Source: JASHSH01 sp036490215
GTDB taxonomy: Bacteria > Pseudomonadota > Alphaproteobacteria > Rhodospirillales > Magnetospirillaceae
Direction of reading: 5' to 3'
Assembly (NCBI GenBank): GCA_036490215.1
Contig: DASXEH010000002.1
Location: 4,895 to 68,894 of the forward strand
DNA: 64,000 nucleotides
Shown here piece after piece: positions 1-8,252 of this stretch. Below the pieces are notes generated by a model that saw nothing but the letters and a program-made list of their open reading frames with translations, searched no databases and was not told where the DNA came from. Made by a program: the position numbers and the translations under genes. Within the stretch, counting starts at the first letter, position 1; every line of letters starts with the position of its first letter.

Positions 1-1
1 G

Positions 2-1387
2 ATCCATCTGCCATGCTACAGCGAACCGCCGGAGATGATGAAGCTGACGCTGAACAGCTTGGCCGCGATGGACTATCCGAATTTCGAAGTGATCGTCGTC
101 GACAACAACACCAAAAATCCCGAGCTGTGGAAACCGGTTCTCGACCACTGCGAAAAGCTCGGCGCCAATTTCAAATTCTACCATCTCGGCAAATGGCCGG
201 GCGCCAAGGCTGGCGCGCTCAACTTCGCGCTTGAGGTGACCGACCCGGAAACCGAGGTGATCGGCGTGATCGATTCGGACTACATCGTTGACCGCGACTG
301 GCTCTCGACCCTGGTGCCGCATTTCGAGAACGCGAAGGTCGGCTGGGTTCAGGCGCCGCAGGACCATCGCGAGTGGGAAGACGACGTTTTCAAGGAATTC
401 ATCAACTGGGAATATGCCGGCTTCTTCGATATCGGCATGGTCGCCCGCAACGAAGACAATGCCATCATCCAGCACGGCACGATGACCCTGCTGCGCCGCG
501 AAGCCATCGAGAAGGCCGGCGGCTGGGGCGAATGGTGCATCGTCGAGGACGCCGAATTGGGCCTGCGCCTGCTCCAGAGCGGCTATGACGCGGTCTATCT
601 CAGCGAACGCTTCGGCCGCGGCCTGACACCCGACGATTTCACCGCCTATAAGAAACAACGCTTCCGTTGGGCCTATGGAGCGGTGCAGATTCTCAAGGCG
701 CATTGGCGCGCCCTGAGGCCCTTCACCCAGACGGGCCTCTCGGCCGCCCAGAAATACCATTTCGTTACGGGATGGCTGCCGTGGTTCGCCGACGCCTTCT
801 ATCTGCTGTTCGCTATGCTCTCGGTCTTCTGGACGATCGGGATGATCGCCGCGCCGCAGACTTTCGACTTCCCGATGTCGATCTTCGTGCTGCCCACGGT
901 GGGCGTGTTCCTGGCCAAGCTCGGCCATCACCTCTTCCTCTATTCGACGCGGGTGCGCTGCAATTGGGTGCAGCGCGCGGGCGCTGCCATCGTCGGCATG
1001 GCGCTCACCTATACGATCGGTCGCGCCATGTGGTGGGGCCTGTTCACCAAGTCCGTGCCCTTCCAGCGCACGCCGAAGATGGCCGGCAAATCTGCCTGGA
1101 CCGCCGGCTTCGCCATGGCGCGCGACGAGTCGATCCTGATGGTCTCGCAGATCGGCTCGGCCGTCGCGATCCTATGGGCCAAGGGCTGGCTCGACCGCGA
1201 TGCGCGCACCTGGGCGCTGGTGCTTTCGGTGCAGGCCGTGCCGTTCGCCGCCGCTCTGGCGACGGGCCTGATCTCGGCCGCGCCCTCGGGCAGCTTCATT
1301 CACCGCATGCGGGCACGTCTGGCCCGCCGTTCGACCGCTCGCGTGACGCCGGTCGAACTTCCGTCTTCTCAAACCCAGCCGTCCTAA
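2..1387 (+). CDS. Membrane glycosyltransferase family 2, 5'-truncated by window edge
   Basis: The frame is open from base 2, and the residues before the first internal ATG (HLPCYSEPPE) already fit a GT2 fold, so the true start lies outside the window. 461 residues are visible. Processive GT2 signatures appear in order: DSD at 91-93, VEDAE at 181-185 and QRFRW at 219-223. About five hydrophobic segments follow after residue 245. This is the layout of membrane beta-glycan synthases that couple sugar polymerisation to export; NdvB-like beta-1,3-glucan synthase is one possibility, but the substrate cannot be read from sequence. An MFS permease follows 49 bases downstream on the same strand. The family is firm; the product is inferred. 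Confidence 0.88.
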   Translation: MHLPCYSEPPEMMKLTLNSLAAMDYPNFEVIVVDNNTKNPELWKPVLDHCEKLGANFKFYHLGKWPGAKAGALNFALEVTDPETEVIGVIDSDYIVDRDWLSTLVPHFENAKVGWVQAPQDHREWEDDVFKEFINWEYAGFFDIGMVARNEDNAIIQHGTMTLLRREAIEKAGGWGEWCIVEDAELGLRLLQSGYDAVYLSERFGRGLTPDDFTAYKKQRFRWAYGAVQILKAHWRALRPFTQTGLSAAQKYHFVTGWLPWFADAFYLLFAMLSVFWTIGMIAAPQTFDFPMSIFVLPTVGVFLAKLGHHLFLYSTRVRCNWVQRAGAAIVGMALTYTIGRAMWWGLFTKSVPFQRTPKMAGKSAWTAGFAMARDESILMVSQIGSAVAILWAKGWLDRDARTWALVLSVQAVPFAAALATGLISAAPSGSFIHRMRARLARRSTARVTPVELPSSQTQPS

Positions 1388-1436
1388 GCCTTCGTCCCGC
1401 TTATGACGCCAGCGGCGCGCCAAGCGCCGCACAGTT

Positions 1437-2636
1437 ATGAGTCCGCGCCTCAACCTCGCCACGCGCTTGGCGACCTTGCACGCATCGCTGTCCGCCGTGG
1501 GCGGCATCCAGACGCCGTTGTGGCCCCTGTTCCTGGCCTGGCGCGGCCTCACCCCGGTGCAGATCGGCGTGATGCTGTCTGCTGCCTACATCGTCAAAAT
1601 CGTCTCGAACCCAATCGCGGGTCATATCGCCGACCGGCTGGGCGAACGGCGCCTGCCGCTGATGGTGCTCTCGGTCGTGGCGATGGCCGCCTATATGCCA
1701 TTCCTATTCGTCGGCGGGTTCTGGCCGCTCTTGATCCTGACCCTGATCGCGGCCGGCGCCTTCACCGCCCTCACGCCGCTCGGCGACAGCCTCACCCTGC
1801 TGGCGATCTCGAGCCACCGCCTCCATTACGGCCATGTGCGCGTCTCGGGATCGCTGGCCTTCATGGTCTTCTCCGGCCTAAGCAGCTACTTATTGATCGG
1901 CCAGCCACCAATTCTGATCGCCTACACACTGTTGGCCGGTATCGCCTTCGCTGTATTTGCGTGTTATCGGCTGCCGCGAATCAAAGGCGATCGCAGCGCC
2001 GGCCCGCCGCGCGCCATCGGCATTCTGCTGCGCAATCCAGTGTTCCTGCTGTTCTTGGCCGTAGCGACGCTCAACCAGTCGAGCAATACGGCGCTCTACG
2101 GTTTCGCGACGCTGCACTGGAACGCGAACGGGGTGTCCAGCGGGGCAATCGGCGGGCTGTGGGCCGAGATGGTGGCGGCCGAAGCCGTGTTCTTCATTTT
2201 CGGCCATCGCATCGCGGCCGCCATCGGTCCGCGCTGGCTGCTGATCATCAGCGCCATCGGCGGGATGATGCGCTGGACCATCTGCGGGCTCACCACTGAC
2301 CCGATTGCACTCGCCGCTGTGCAGTGGATGCATTGCCTGACCTTCACCGCCACCCATCTCGGCGCGATGTATTTCATCCAGAAGTCGATCCCGATCGAAA
2401 TGTCGGGCCGCGCCCAGGCGATCTATTCCTCGGTCGCTTCGGGGCTCAATTTCGGCCTGTTCCTGCCGATCGCCGGCCTTTTCTACGAGCATCTGGGCGG
2501 CGGCGACACGTTCCTGCTGATGACGGGGGTGTCGGCCTGCGGCTTGGGGCTGGGTATCGTGTTGCTGAAAACCTGGAAAGGTCAGCCGATCTTCGCCCCG
2601 AATGTGGCGGCCACCCCGAATCCAGATCCGGTTTGA
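1437..2636 (+). CDS. MFS permease, HcaT/3-phenylpropionate-transporter-like
   Basis: A 399-residue protein with about twelve hydrophobic segments and no signal peptide, so an inner-membrane transporter. The short loop IADRLGERR after the second helix is the MFS motif-A region, and the GHVRVSGSLAFM stretch is typical of the HcaT / LacY-like subgroup that imports aromatic acids or nucleosides by proton symport. No strong Shine-Dalgarno precedes the ATG, which sits 49 bases after the glycosyltransferase stop, so the two may be co-transcribed. The substrate is unknown; the neighbouring envelope genes do not suggest aromatic catabolism. Confidence 0.82.
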   Translation: MSPRLNLATRLATLHASLSAVGGIQTPLWPLFLAWRGLTPVQIGVMLSAAYIVKIVSNPIAGHIADRLGERRLPLMVLSVVAMAAYMPFLFVGGFWPLLILTLIAAGAFTALTPLGDSLTLLAISSHRLHYGHVRVSGSLAFMVFSGLSSYLLIGQPPILIAYTLLAGIAFAVFACYRLPRIKGDRSAGPPRAIGILLRNPVFLLFLAVATLNQSSNTALYGFATLHWNANGVSSGAIGGLWAEMVAAEAVFFIFGHRIAAAIGPRWLLIISAIGGMMRWTICGLTTDPIALAAVQWMHCLTFTATHLGAMYFIQKSIPIEMSGRAQAIYSSVASGLNFGLFLPIAGLFYEHLGGGDTFLLMTGVSACGLGLGIVLLKTWKGQPIFAPNVAATPNPDPV

Positions 2637-2695
2637 CATAAAAACGAGATACCGGGCCCCTCCCCTCGGGACGCGCGGCAGGCTATTATAGCCTC

Positions 2696-4405
2696 ATGGG
2701 ATACGCCGTTCGTCTGCCGTCTGAGCTGGGGGCTCAGTTGCTGCGCCTTGCCGCCGTGGGTGCGATTGCCATCGTCACGATGGCCGCAACGCCGGTGCCG
2801 CCCGCCGCCATCGCCACGCCCGATGCGGTGGCCGAGGCCATCGAACATATGCTCGACGCCACCCAGCCGATCGACAGCCTGGCCAACGAATCCGTGGATG
2901 GCACGGCGCTGGCCAACTTCTACCGCGCGCGCCACTGGACGCCGGCCTGGGCCAACGGCAAAGCGGCGCCGGTGATCGAAGCACTGAGCAAGGCCGGCGA
3001 TGACGGTCTCGCCTCGCTGCCGCAGCATATGAAAGCCATTGCCGCGCGCATTGATGCCGCACCCGCCGCGAAAGCCGCCGAAGGTGACATGCTGCTGACC
3101 GATGCGGTACTGCGCTACGCCGCGGCGATGCGCGGCCAGCGCGTCGATCCGACCGATATCGAAGACGACTGGTATCTGCCGGTGCCCAACTTCGACGCGG
3201 TCGCCTTCCTGATCAAGCATCAAGACGACATCGTACCGGCATTGGCCGATCTGGCCCCCGAATACAACGGCTACAAGGCGCTGCGCGACGCCGAGATCAA
3301 GATGCGCGCGCTGATGGCCCATGACTGGCCGAAGGTGCCCGCCGGCCCCACCATCAAGCCGGGCGACGTCAACGACCGCATTCCCGCTGTCCGCGCCCGT
3401 TTGATCGCAACCGGCGAACTGACCACCGACAACGCCGACAGCACCACCTATGACGATACGCTGAAGGCCGCGGTGATGGTCTTCCAGACGCACAATGGTC
3501 TCGACGCCGATGGCGCGCTGGGGCCGCGCTCGATCCTGGCGCTCAACGCCTCACCGGCGCAGCGGGCGCGCACCATCGCGATCAATATGGAGCGCTGGCG
3601 CTGGCTGCCGTCGCATCTCGAAAGCGAACACATCGTCGTCAACGTGCCGGCCGAAGAGATGCAGTTGGTGCAGGACAACGAAGTCGTGTTGGAGATGAAG
3701 GCGATCGTCGGCGATGTCGATCATCCGACGCCGGCCCTGCATGCGCGACTCAACTCGATGGTGCTGAACCCATTCTGGCGCGTGCCGGCCTCGATCGCGA
3801 CCGATGAGATCCTGCCGCTGCTGCAGAAGAACCCGGGCTATCTCGCCGCCAACGATCTCGAACTCGTGTCGGACCACTTCGTGCCGGGCAGCCCCGAGAG
3901 CCAGGGTGCGGGTATCGCCTGGAAGTCGATGACCAAGATGCCCTGGCCGGTGCGCCAGCGGCCTGGATCGGACAACGCGCTGGGCCGGATCAAGTTCAAC
4001 CTGCCCAATGACGACGACATCTATCTGCACGACACGCCCAAGCACAAACTCTTTACGCGCTTCGACCGGGCGCTGTCGCATGGCTGCGTGCGCCTCGAGA
4101 ACCCCGACGCGCTGGCGCTCTATCTGCTGCGCGACAAGAACTGGACCCAGGATCAACTCGACCAGGCCATCGCCACCGGCGACACCAAGACGATCATGGT
4201 GAGCAAGCCGGTGCCGGTCTGGCTGCTTTATTTCACGTCCTGGGTCGATGCGGACGGAACCGTCGAATACCGCGACGACCTCTATGACCGCGACCAGCGC
4301 CTGGTGGTGGCCCTGACCCAATCCATGCGCCAGCCCATCCTGGTGGCCCATGCGGCCGCCCCCTCCCCCGTAAAGAAGATTTGCGAGGGTTGCCGGGTTC
4401 CGTAA
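2696..4405 (+). CDS. L,D-transpeptidase, YcbB/LdtD-like, with PG-binding domain
   Basis: A 569-residue exported enzyme expected to form 3-3 (mDAP-mDAP) cross-links in periplasmic peptidoglycan. Residues 1-30 form a hydrophobic signal. A scaffold region follows, then a peptidoglycan-binding helix bundle (VFQTHNGLDADGALGP, about 262-277), then a YkuD catalytic domain ending in SHGCVR at 461-466 with catalytic Cys464. The C-terminal extension VPVWLLYFTSWVDADG is characteristic of the long YcbB-type enzymes rather than short ErfK types. It is followed 148 bases later by an M15/DUF882 peptidase, the same pairing as ycbB-ycbK in Escherichia coli. Confidence 0.93.
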   Translation: MGYAVRLPSELGAQLLRLAAVGAIAIVTMAATPVPPAAIATPDAVAEAIEHMLDATQPIDSLANESVDGTALANFYRARHWTPAWANGKAAPVIEALSKAGDDGLASLPQHMKAIAARIDAAPAAKAAEGDMLLTDAVLRYAAAMRGQRVDPTDIEDDWYLPVPNFDAVAFLIKHQDDIVPALADLAPEYNGYKALRDAEIKMRALMAHDWPKVPAGPTIKPGDVNDRIPAVRARLIATGELTTDNADSTTYDDTLKAAVMVFQTHNGLDADGALGPRSILALNASPAQRARTIAINMERWRWLPSHLESEHIVVNVPAEEMQLVQDNEVVLEMKAIVGDVDHPTPALHARLNSMVLNPFWRVPASIATDEILPLLQKNPGYLAANDLELVSDHFVPGSPESQGAGIAWKSMTKMPWPVRQRPGSDNALGRIKFNLPNDDDIYLHDTPKHKLFTRFDRALSHGCVRLENPDALALYLLRDKNWTQDQLDQAIATGDTKTIMVSKPVPVWLLYFTSWVDADGTVEYRDDLYDRDQRLVVALTQSMRQPILVAHAAAPSPVKKICEGCRVP

Positions 4406-4553
4406 GGGCTCCCGAGGCCGATTGCGACATATTTGGGCAATACGTAACATCCGAAGTTGCGGCATTGCATGACGGTCTGTTAAGCTTTCCGCAACTAAAA
4501 CAATGCTATCGGGAAGATATGGGGTCCGATTGGCATAACGGTGGGGTTAGCCA

Positions 4554-5084
4554 ATGCTAACTCGCCGCGGATTTTTGCTTGCGGGGTTCGCTACTACTGC
4601 AGCAGGAGTCGTATCATCACCTGCGATGGCCGCATTCCACGGCCCGCGGGAACGCTCGATCTTTCTCCATAATGTACACACCGGCGAAACGCTGAAGACG
4701 GTCTATTGGGCCGATGGGCATTACGAACCCGGCGCCTTGTCGCGGCTCAACCATGTGCTGCGCGATCACTACTCGAATCAAATCCATCACATGGATCCGA
4801 AGCTGATCGATCTGCTTTGCCGGCTGCAGAGCATGTATGGCGGCACGCACCCGTTCGAAGTGTTCTCCGCCTATCGCTCGCCCGAGACCAACGCGATGCT
4901 GGCGATGAACAGCGAAGGCGTGGCCGCGCATAGCCTGCACATGCAGGGCATGGCCGCCGATATCCGTATCAAGGGCGTGGGGTTACACAGCCTGCGCCAC
5001 AGCGCGAAGAACCTGCGCCTCGGCGGCGTGGGCAGCTACCACACCTTCGTCCATGTGGACGTCGGCCGGGTGCGGTACTGGTAG
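4554..5084 (+). CDS. DUF882 / M15-family murein endopeptidase, MepK-like
   Basis: A 176-residue protein with a twin-arginine-type leader (TRRGFLLAG at 3-11, cleavage expected after residue 26), so Tat export is likely; tatABC lie about 40 kb away in this window. The zinc site of the M15 fold is intact: H129 and D136 in the H-x6-D motif (HMQGMAAD) and H167 in HVD near the C-terminus. YcbK/MepK-type enzymes cut peptidoglycan cross-links, including the 3-3 bonds made by L,D-transpeptidases, so synthesis and cleavage activities sit side by side here. The stop is followed by a palindromic intergenic repeat. Confidence 0.92.
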   Translation: MLTRRGFLLAGFATTAAGVVSSPAMAAFHGPRERSIFLHNVHTGETLKTVYWADGHYEPGALSRLNHVLRDHYSNQIHHMDPKLIDLLCRLQSMYGGTHPFEVFSAYRSPETNAMLAMNSEGVAAHSLHMQGMAADIRIKGVGLHSLRHSAKNLRLGGVGSYHTFVHVDVGRVRYW

Positions 5085-5093
5085 ACGTTCAAA

Positions 5094-5240
5094 CGTCACC
5101 CCGGAAGCGCGGAGCGCTATCCGGGGTCCTAGGCGAGCAATTGTGAGCGTGTAACTACAGCAGTAAGGAAGCCGCGTTGCGGGAATCTCTCCTGGATTCC
5201 GGATCAGCGTCTCGCTTCGCTCGACTTGTCCGGAATGACG
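5094..5240. repeat. Palindromic intergenic repeat, type A copy 1
   Basis: A 147-bp element starting CGTCACCCCGGAAGCG and ending TTGTCCGGAATGACG, so its ends are imperfect inverted repeats (CGTCAnnCCGGA against TCCGGnnTGACG). The same ends and internal blocks (AGCGCTATCCGGGGTCC and CTCCTGGATTCCGGATCAGCG) recur at 36118-36258 with a diverged centre. It fills the space between two convergent genes and may act as a bidirectional terminator. No ORF or transposase is present. Confidence 0.85.
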
Positions 5241-5258
5241 GGCAAGTATTGCCGCCCC

Positions 5259-5882
5259 CTACTCCTCCGACTTGTCCTTCCCGCCCAACAGATTCGGACT
5301 CACGGGGATGCCGTGATAGCCGATCGGCAGTTCGAAATCGTCGGCATCGACTGCGCCGCGCTTGAGATGCGAGAGCTGCGTGCTGATGGTGCGCGGATGG
5401 CCGCCGATCGCCATTGTGCCGGCGGCGCGCATCAGGATGCCGTCTTTCGTGAACCACATCTTGCCGGTGAACGCGCCCTCGACCTTGTAGCGCGTGCAGG
5501 GTTCGCCGCCGATGGTCTCGACGCCGTCCTTCTTGCGATCAAGATTGAGATTGCCGTGTGCGGCGCCCAACTGCACCAGCGCCTGCAGGCTGGTCGAGAG
5601 ATACCATTTGCGATCCGGCCAGATCACCGCGATCAGATCGCTGTCGCGGCGCATCAGCAGCGCCTGGGTGCCCATCGATGTGGTGAAGTCGCGGCGCTCG
5701 CGCTGCGGCGCATGGACGACCGTGCCGTGCCAGGTCTGTTCGCCTTCGGTCAGTGCGTAGTCGGCCTTATATTCCACCGGCGCATCGATCGCGGCCAGCG
5801 CATCGATCGGCTCGGCGCGTGCAACAACCGACACCGTCAGGCACGCCGCCGCAAAACCGAACGCGATCAGTAAGCGCTTCAT
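5259..5882 (-). CDS. Secreted LolA-like / DUF4412-like protein of unknown function
   Basis: A 207-residue protein with a clear Sec signal peptide (residues 1-23, cleavage after AEA or ARA). The remainder is beta-rich, with repeated patterns such as GTVVHAPQRERRDF, AVIWPDRKWYL and CTRYKVEGAFTGKMWFTKDGILMR, resembling the half-barrel of LolA/LolB or DUF4412 periplasmic proteins. Its ATG overlaps the stop of the upstream DUF4910 gene by 4 bp, so it is the last gene of the eight-gene operon. It may bind a hydrophobic product or lipid in the periplasm, but this rests on fold resemblance only. Confidence 0.6.
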   Translation of the reverse strand: MKRLLIAFGFAAACLTVSVVARAEPIDALAAIDAPVEYKADYALTEGEQTWHGTVVHAPQRERRDFTTSMGTQALLMRRDSDLIAVIWPDRKWYLSTSLQALVQLGAAHGNLNLDRKKDGVETIGGEPCTRYKVEGAFTGKMWFTKDGILMRAAGTMAIGGHPRTISTQLSHLKRGAVDADDFELPIGYHGIPVSPNLLGGKDKSEE

Positions 5883-7174
5883 GCCTTCACCTCTTCGAAC
5901 AGGCCTTCGGCCTTAAGCCGGTCGGCGATCTCGATCAGATCGAGCATATCGGCACCGATGGTCTCGGCGATAGCCAGCAAATCGCGCGTGCCATCGGCAT
6001 AGGCGATCAGGTTCATCATCTTGCGCACCTGCAGGCCGCTGTCTTTGGTGCCGATCGACGGGTAAAGCCCGCGCGGGCCCAGTTGTGGTTCGCACGGAAC
6101 CGTGGTGCGGGGTGTGTGGTTGGCCTCGATGATCGAAAGCGCGCGACGCATCGCCTCGAACCCGCCCTCAAGCCCCGCCGGCGTGACCAACGACAGATCG
6201 TCGAGCGAGGTGTGGTACTCGGGATATTCGTTGTATTTGCTGCGCATCAGCGAACACACCGGCAGATCGACGCCGGGGCTGCAATATTGCCGCTCGTCAC
6301 TACCCCGATCCAGGAAGCTGTAGCGCTTGTAGTCGCCGACCATATGACGCAACGCATGTGTGCCCGCGCGGTCGGCCAGCGTATCGCCCTGGCGCGACGG
6401 CAGATAGGAATGGGCGCGCTCATCGCCGACGCAGGTCATCACGAACCCTGCGACGATGCGTTCCTTCATCTCGGCCAGATTGCGACTCAGATACACGATG
6501 GAACCAATCGTCTCCGGCACAAAGACTATGCGGTAACTGTGGCGGCGCTGGGGCAGGCTCGTCAGCCAGCGTACCAACGCGGCTGTGACAACCGGACCCG
6601 AAAGTTCGTTATTGGCCATCGAGGGATGGCAGACATAGGTAGAAAGCAGCACCTCGCTGCGCTCGCTTCCGGGCAGCAGCAACTCGCCATAGTTGAGCAC
6701 GCCGGGCGCCAGCGTGCTGTCGATCACCGCGCGATACTTGCCGGGCGCGAGCGCCTTGCGCTGACGATCGGTCAGGCAGAAACCCCAGCGACGCTTGTAA
6801 TACGAGGTGACATATGGAATCGCGTCAGGCTGCTCGGGCAACGAATAGAGATGCGGCTGCAACGCGTCGAGCGACAGCCACTGATCGACCGGCTCGGAAT
6901 AGCCCAGCACGTGGAGATTCGAGACGCGGAAATCGACGATGCGCTTGCCTGATTCGTCAGCGATATAGGCGTCGCGTATCGTCCATTCGTCAGGCACGGT
7001 CCAATCGAACGCCTTGGTGCCGCTCGGCACCGATTGGATCGTCAGGCCCGGCAGGAGCTTCTGCAGATAGGCGAGTGTATCGCGCACGCCCGGCCCGGTC
7101 AGGCTGCGGCAGATCGGGAATAGGTCCCGTGCCCAACCCTGCATCTCGGCGCCTGAGGCGATCTCGGTGGCCAT
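5879..7174 (-). CDS. DUF4910 aminopeptidase-fold protein with C-terminal winged helix
   Basis: 431 residues from the ATG at 7174. The frame stays open upstream across the ACP gene, but that extension is low-quality shadow sequence, and AAGGAAG lies just before this ATG. The middle carries a M28-like zinc-peptidase core: CHPSMANNELSGP, FVPETIGSI and a late RGSDERQYCSPGVDLPV / EYHTSLDDL stretch. The last 45 residues (AIAETIGADMLDLIEIADRL) fit the winged-helix tail of DUF4910 proteins. The family often appears in polysaccharide or natural-product gene clusters with no proven reaction. It sits 35 bases after the ACP gene. Confidence 0.82.
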   Translation of the reverse strand: MATEIASGAEMQGWARDLFPICRSLTGPGVRDTLAYLQKLLPGLTIQSVPSGTKAFDWTVPDEWTIRDAYIADESGKRIVDFRVSNLHVLGYSEPVDQWLSLDALQPHLYSLPEQPDAIPYVTSYYKRRWGFCLTDRQRKALAPGKYRAVIDSTLAPGVLNYGELLLPGSERSEVLLSTYVCHPSMANNELSGPVVTAALVRWLTSLPQRRHSYRIVFVPETIGSIVYLSRNLAEMKERIVAGFVMTCVGDERAHSYLPSRQGDTLADRAGTHALRHMVGDYKRYSFLDRGSDERQYCSPGVDLPVCSLMRSKYNEYPEYHTSLDDLSLVTPAGLEGGFEAMRRALSIIEANHTPRTTVPCEPQLGPRGLYPSIGTKDSGLQVRKMMNLIAYADGTRDLLAIAETIGADMLDLIEIADRLKAEGLFEEVKA

Positions 7175-7209
7175 TGGTTCCGGCTCTTCCTTGCGATCCG
7201 TGCGGTGCT

Positions 7210-7458
7210 TCAGCCGGCGCGGATACGATCGATCAACGCGGCGATCGTCGTCGGCGAGGCGAAATTCTGCTGCGTCAGTTCCTCGGTCGGCAAGGCGACG
7301 CCGAGCTGCTGTTCCAGTGCGCCGATCAATTCGAGAATGCCGAAACTGTCGAGCACTTGCTCGCCGAACAGATCGGTGGTCGCCTTGACCGCAATCTGCG
7401 GCAGAGGCGATTGCGTCGAGATGATCTCGATCACGGATGCCAAAGTGGAATTGCTCAT
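7210..7458 (-). CDS. Acyl carrier protein
   Basis: An 82-residue acidic four-helix carrier protein. The phosphopantetheine site is DSFGILELI with Ser38; Phe replaces the Leu usual after the serine, a variation common in dedicated carriers outside fatty-acid synthesis. Its ATG overlaps the AAC(3)-like gene stop by 4 bp, so translation is coupled. An AMP-forming ligase in the same operon is the obvious candidate to load it. It presumably tethers an acyl or aminoacyl intermediate in the cytoplasm; the cargo is unknown. Confidence 0.9.
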   Translation of the reverse strand: MSNSTLASVIEIISTQSPLPQIAVKATTDLFGEQVLDSFGILELIGALEQQLGVALPTEELTQQNFASPTTIAALIDRIRAG

Positions 7459-8252
7459 GCGTCGCCTCGCTCGAAATCCTTGCGATTGGAAAGTACCAGA
7501 AACGGGTCGGCATGGAGCCGCGGCAGGAATGCGTCACGCATCGCGCGCGCCGACATGACGCTCAACGGAGCGCCGCCGAAGGGCTCGCTCGCCATCCCGC
7601 CCGCAACAAGGATCGGCGTCAGCACCGTGAAATCATTTTTCGCTACCGGCTGCAGCGACCGGACGAACAGCTCTTCCGACACGCCGATGTCATTGCCTTC
7701 GTGGCGGACGCGGCCGTGGAAAGACTTAGGATAGCGATACGCAATCTTGTCCGCGATCAGCCATTCCATGCGATGCAGATAGCTGCAATGGGTGGGATGC
7801 GCGCCGAGCAAAACGAACGTCGCGTCTTGCTGCTCGAACCACTCATAGAGCGACCCTTCGCCCCAGGCGCGTTGTGGACGCAGCGCGACCATCGCATCGG
7901 CCTGCGGTCCCTGAACGGCGAACGAGAAGAACGCGCTGACGGTGCGGCGCACGCCCGGACGCAAGCGGAACGCCTCCGACAGCATGCCGGTGATGCTGGG
8001 CTCAGCATCGAGATTGCAGAACCCATCGCGGAAGCCATGGGTGAAGGCGGGCATCGCCAAACTGCGCGAACCGACGACATCGAGCACCGTACCCAAAACA
8101 CCGTCGAGCGTTTCCTTGCCGCCCAGGCCCAGCGCACGACCAAGTGGCCAGACGGCAGTGTAAATCACGACGGGATTGGGGCGCGTGCCGATCATCCGGT
8201 CGAGGCGATCGCCGAGATCGCGCAAGGTGAGGTTTTGAACAGGCGCGTTCAT
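7455..8252 (-). CDS. AAC(3)-family N-acyltransferase-like protein
   Basis: 265 residues from the ATG at 8252, chosen because it overlaps the upstream methyltransferase stop by 4 bp and begins the conserved region. The fold is that of aminoglycoside 3-N-acetyltransferases: a PNPVVIYTAVWPLGRALG start and the catalytic block LLGAHPTHCSYLHRMEW (149-164), with H152/H155, H160 and E163. In biosynthetic clusters such proteins acylate amino sugars or amines rather than giving resistance, and the adjacent ACP suggests an acyl-ACP donor (inference). A resistance role is unlikely from this context. Confidence 0.82.
   Translation of the reverse strand: MNAPVQNLTLRDLGDRLDRMIGTRPNPVVIYTAVWPLGRALGLGGKETLDGVLGTVLDVVGSRSLAMPAFTHGFRDGFCNLDAEPSITGMLSEAFRLRPGVRRTVSAFFSFAVQGPQADAMVALRPQRAWGEGSLYEWFEQQDATFVLLGAHPTHCSYLHRMEWLIADKIAYRYPKSFHGRVRHEGNDIGVSEELFVRSLQPVAKNDFTVLTPILVAGGMASEPFGGAPLSVMSARAMRDAFLPRLHADPFLVLSNRKDFERGDA

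Noticed and set aside
7175..7537. Upstream extension of the DUF4910 gene across the ACP gene
   Set aside because: The residues are Arg-rich shadow of the ACP gene; a Shine-Dalgarno and ATG at 7174 fit the family start.
7455..8252. Aminoglycoside resistance gene
   Set aside because: The AAC(3) fold is present, but the gene is embedded in a coupled biosynthetic operon next to an ACP and has no mobile context.
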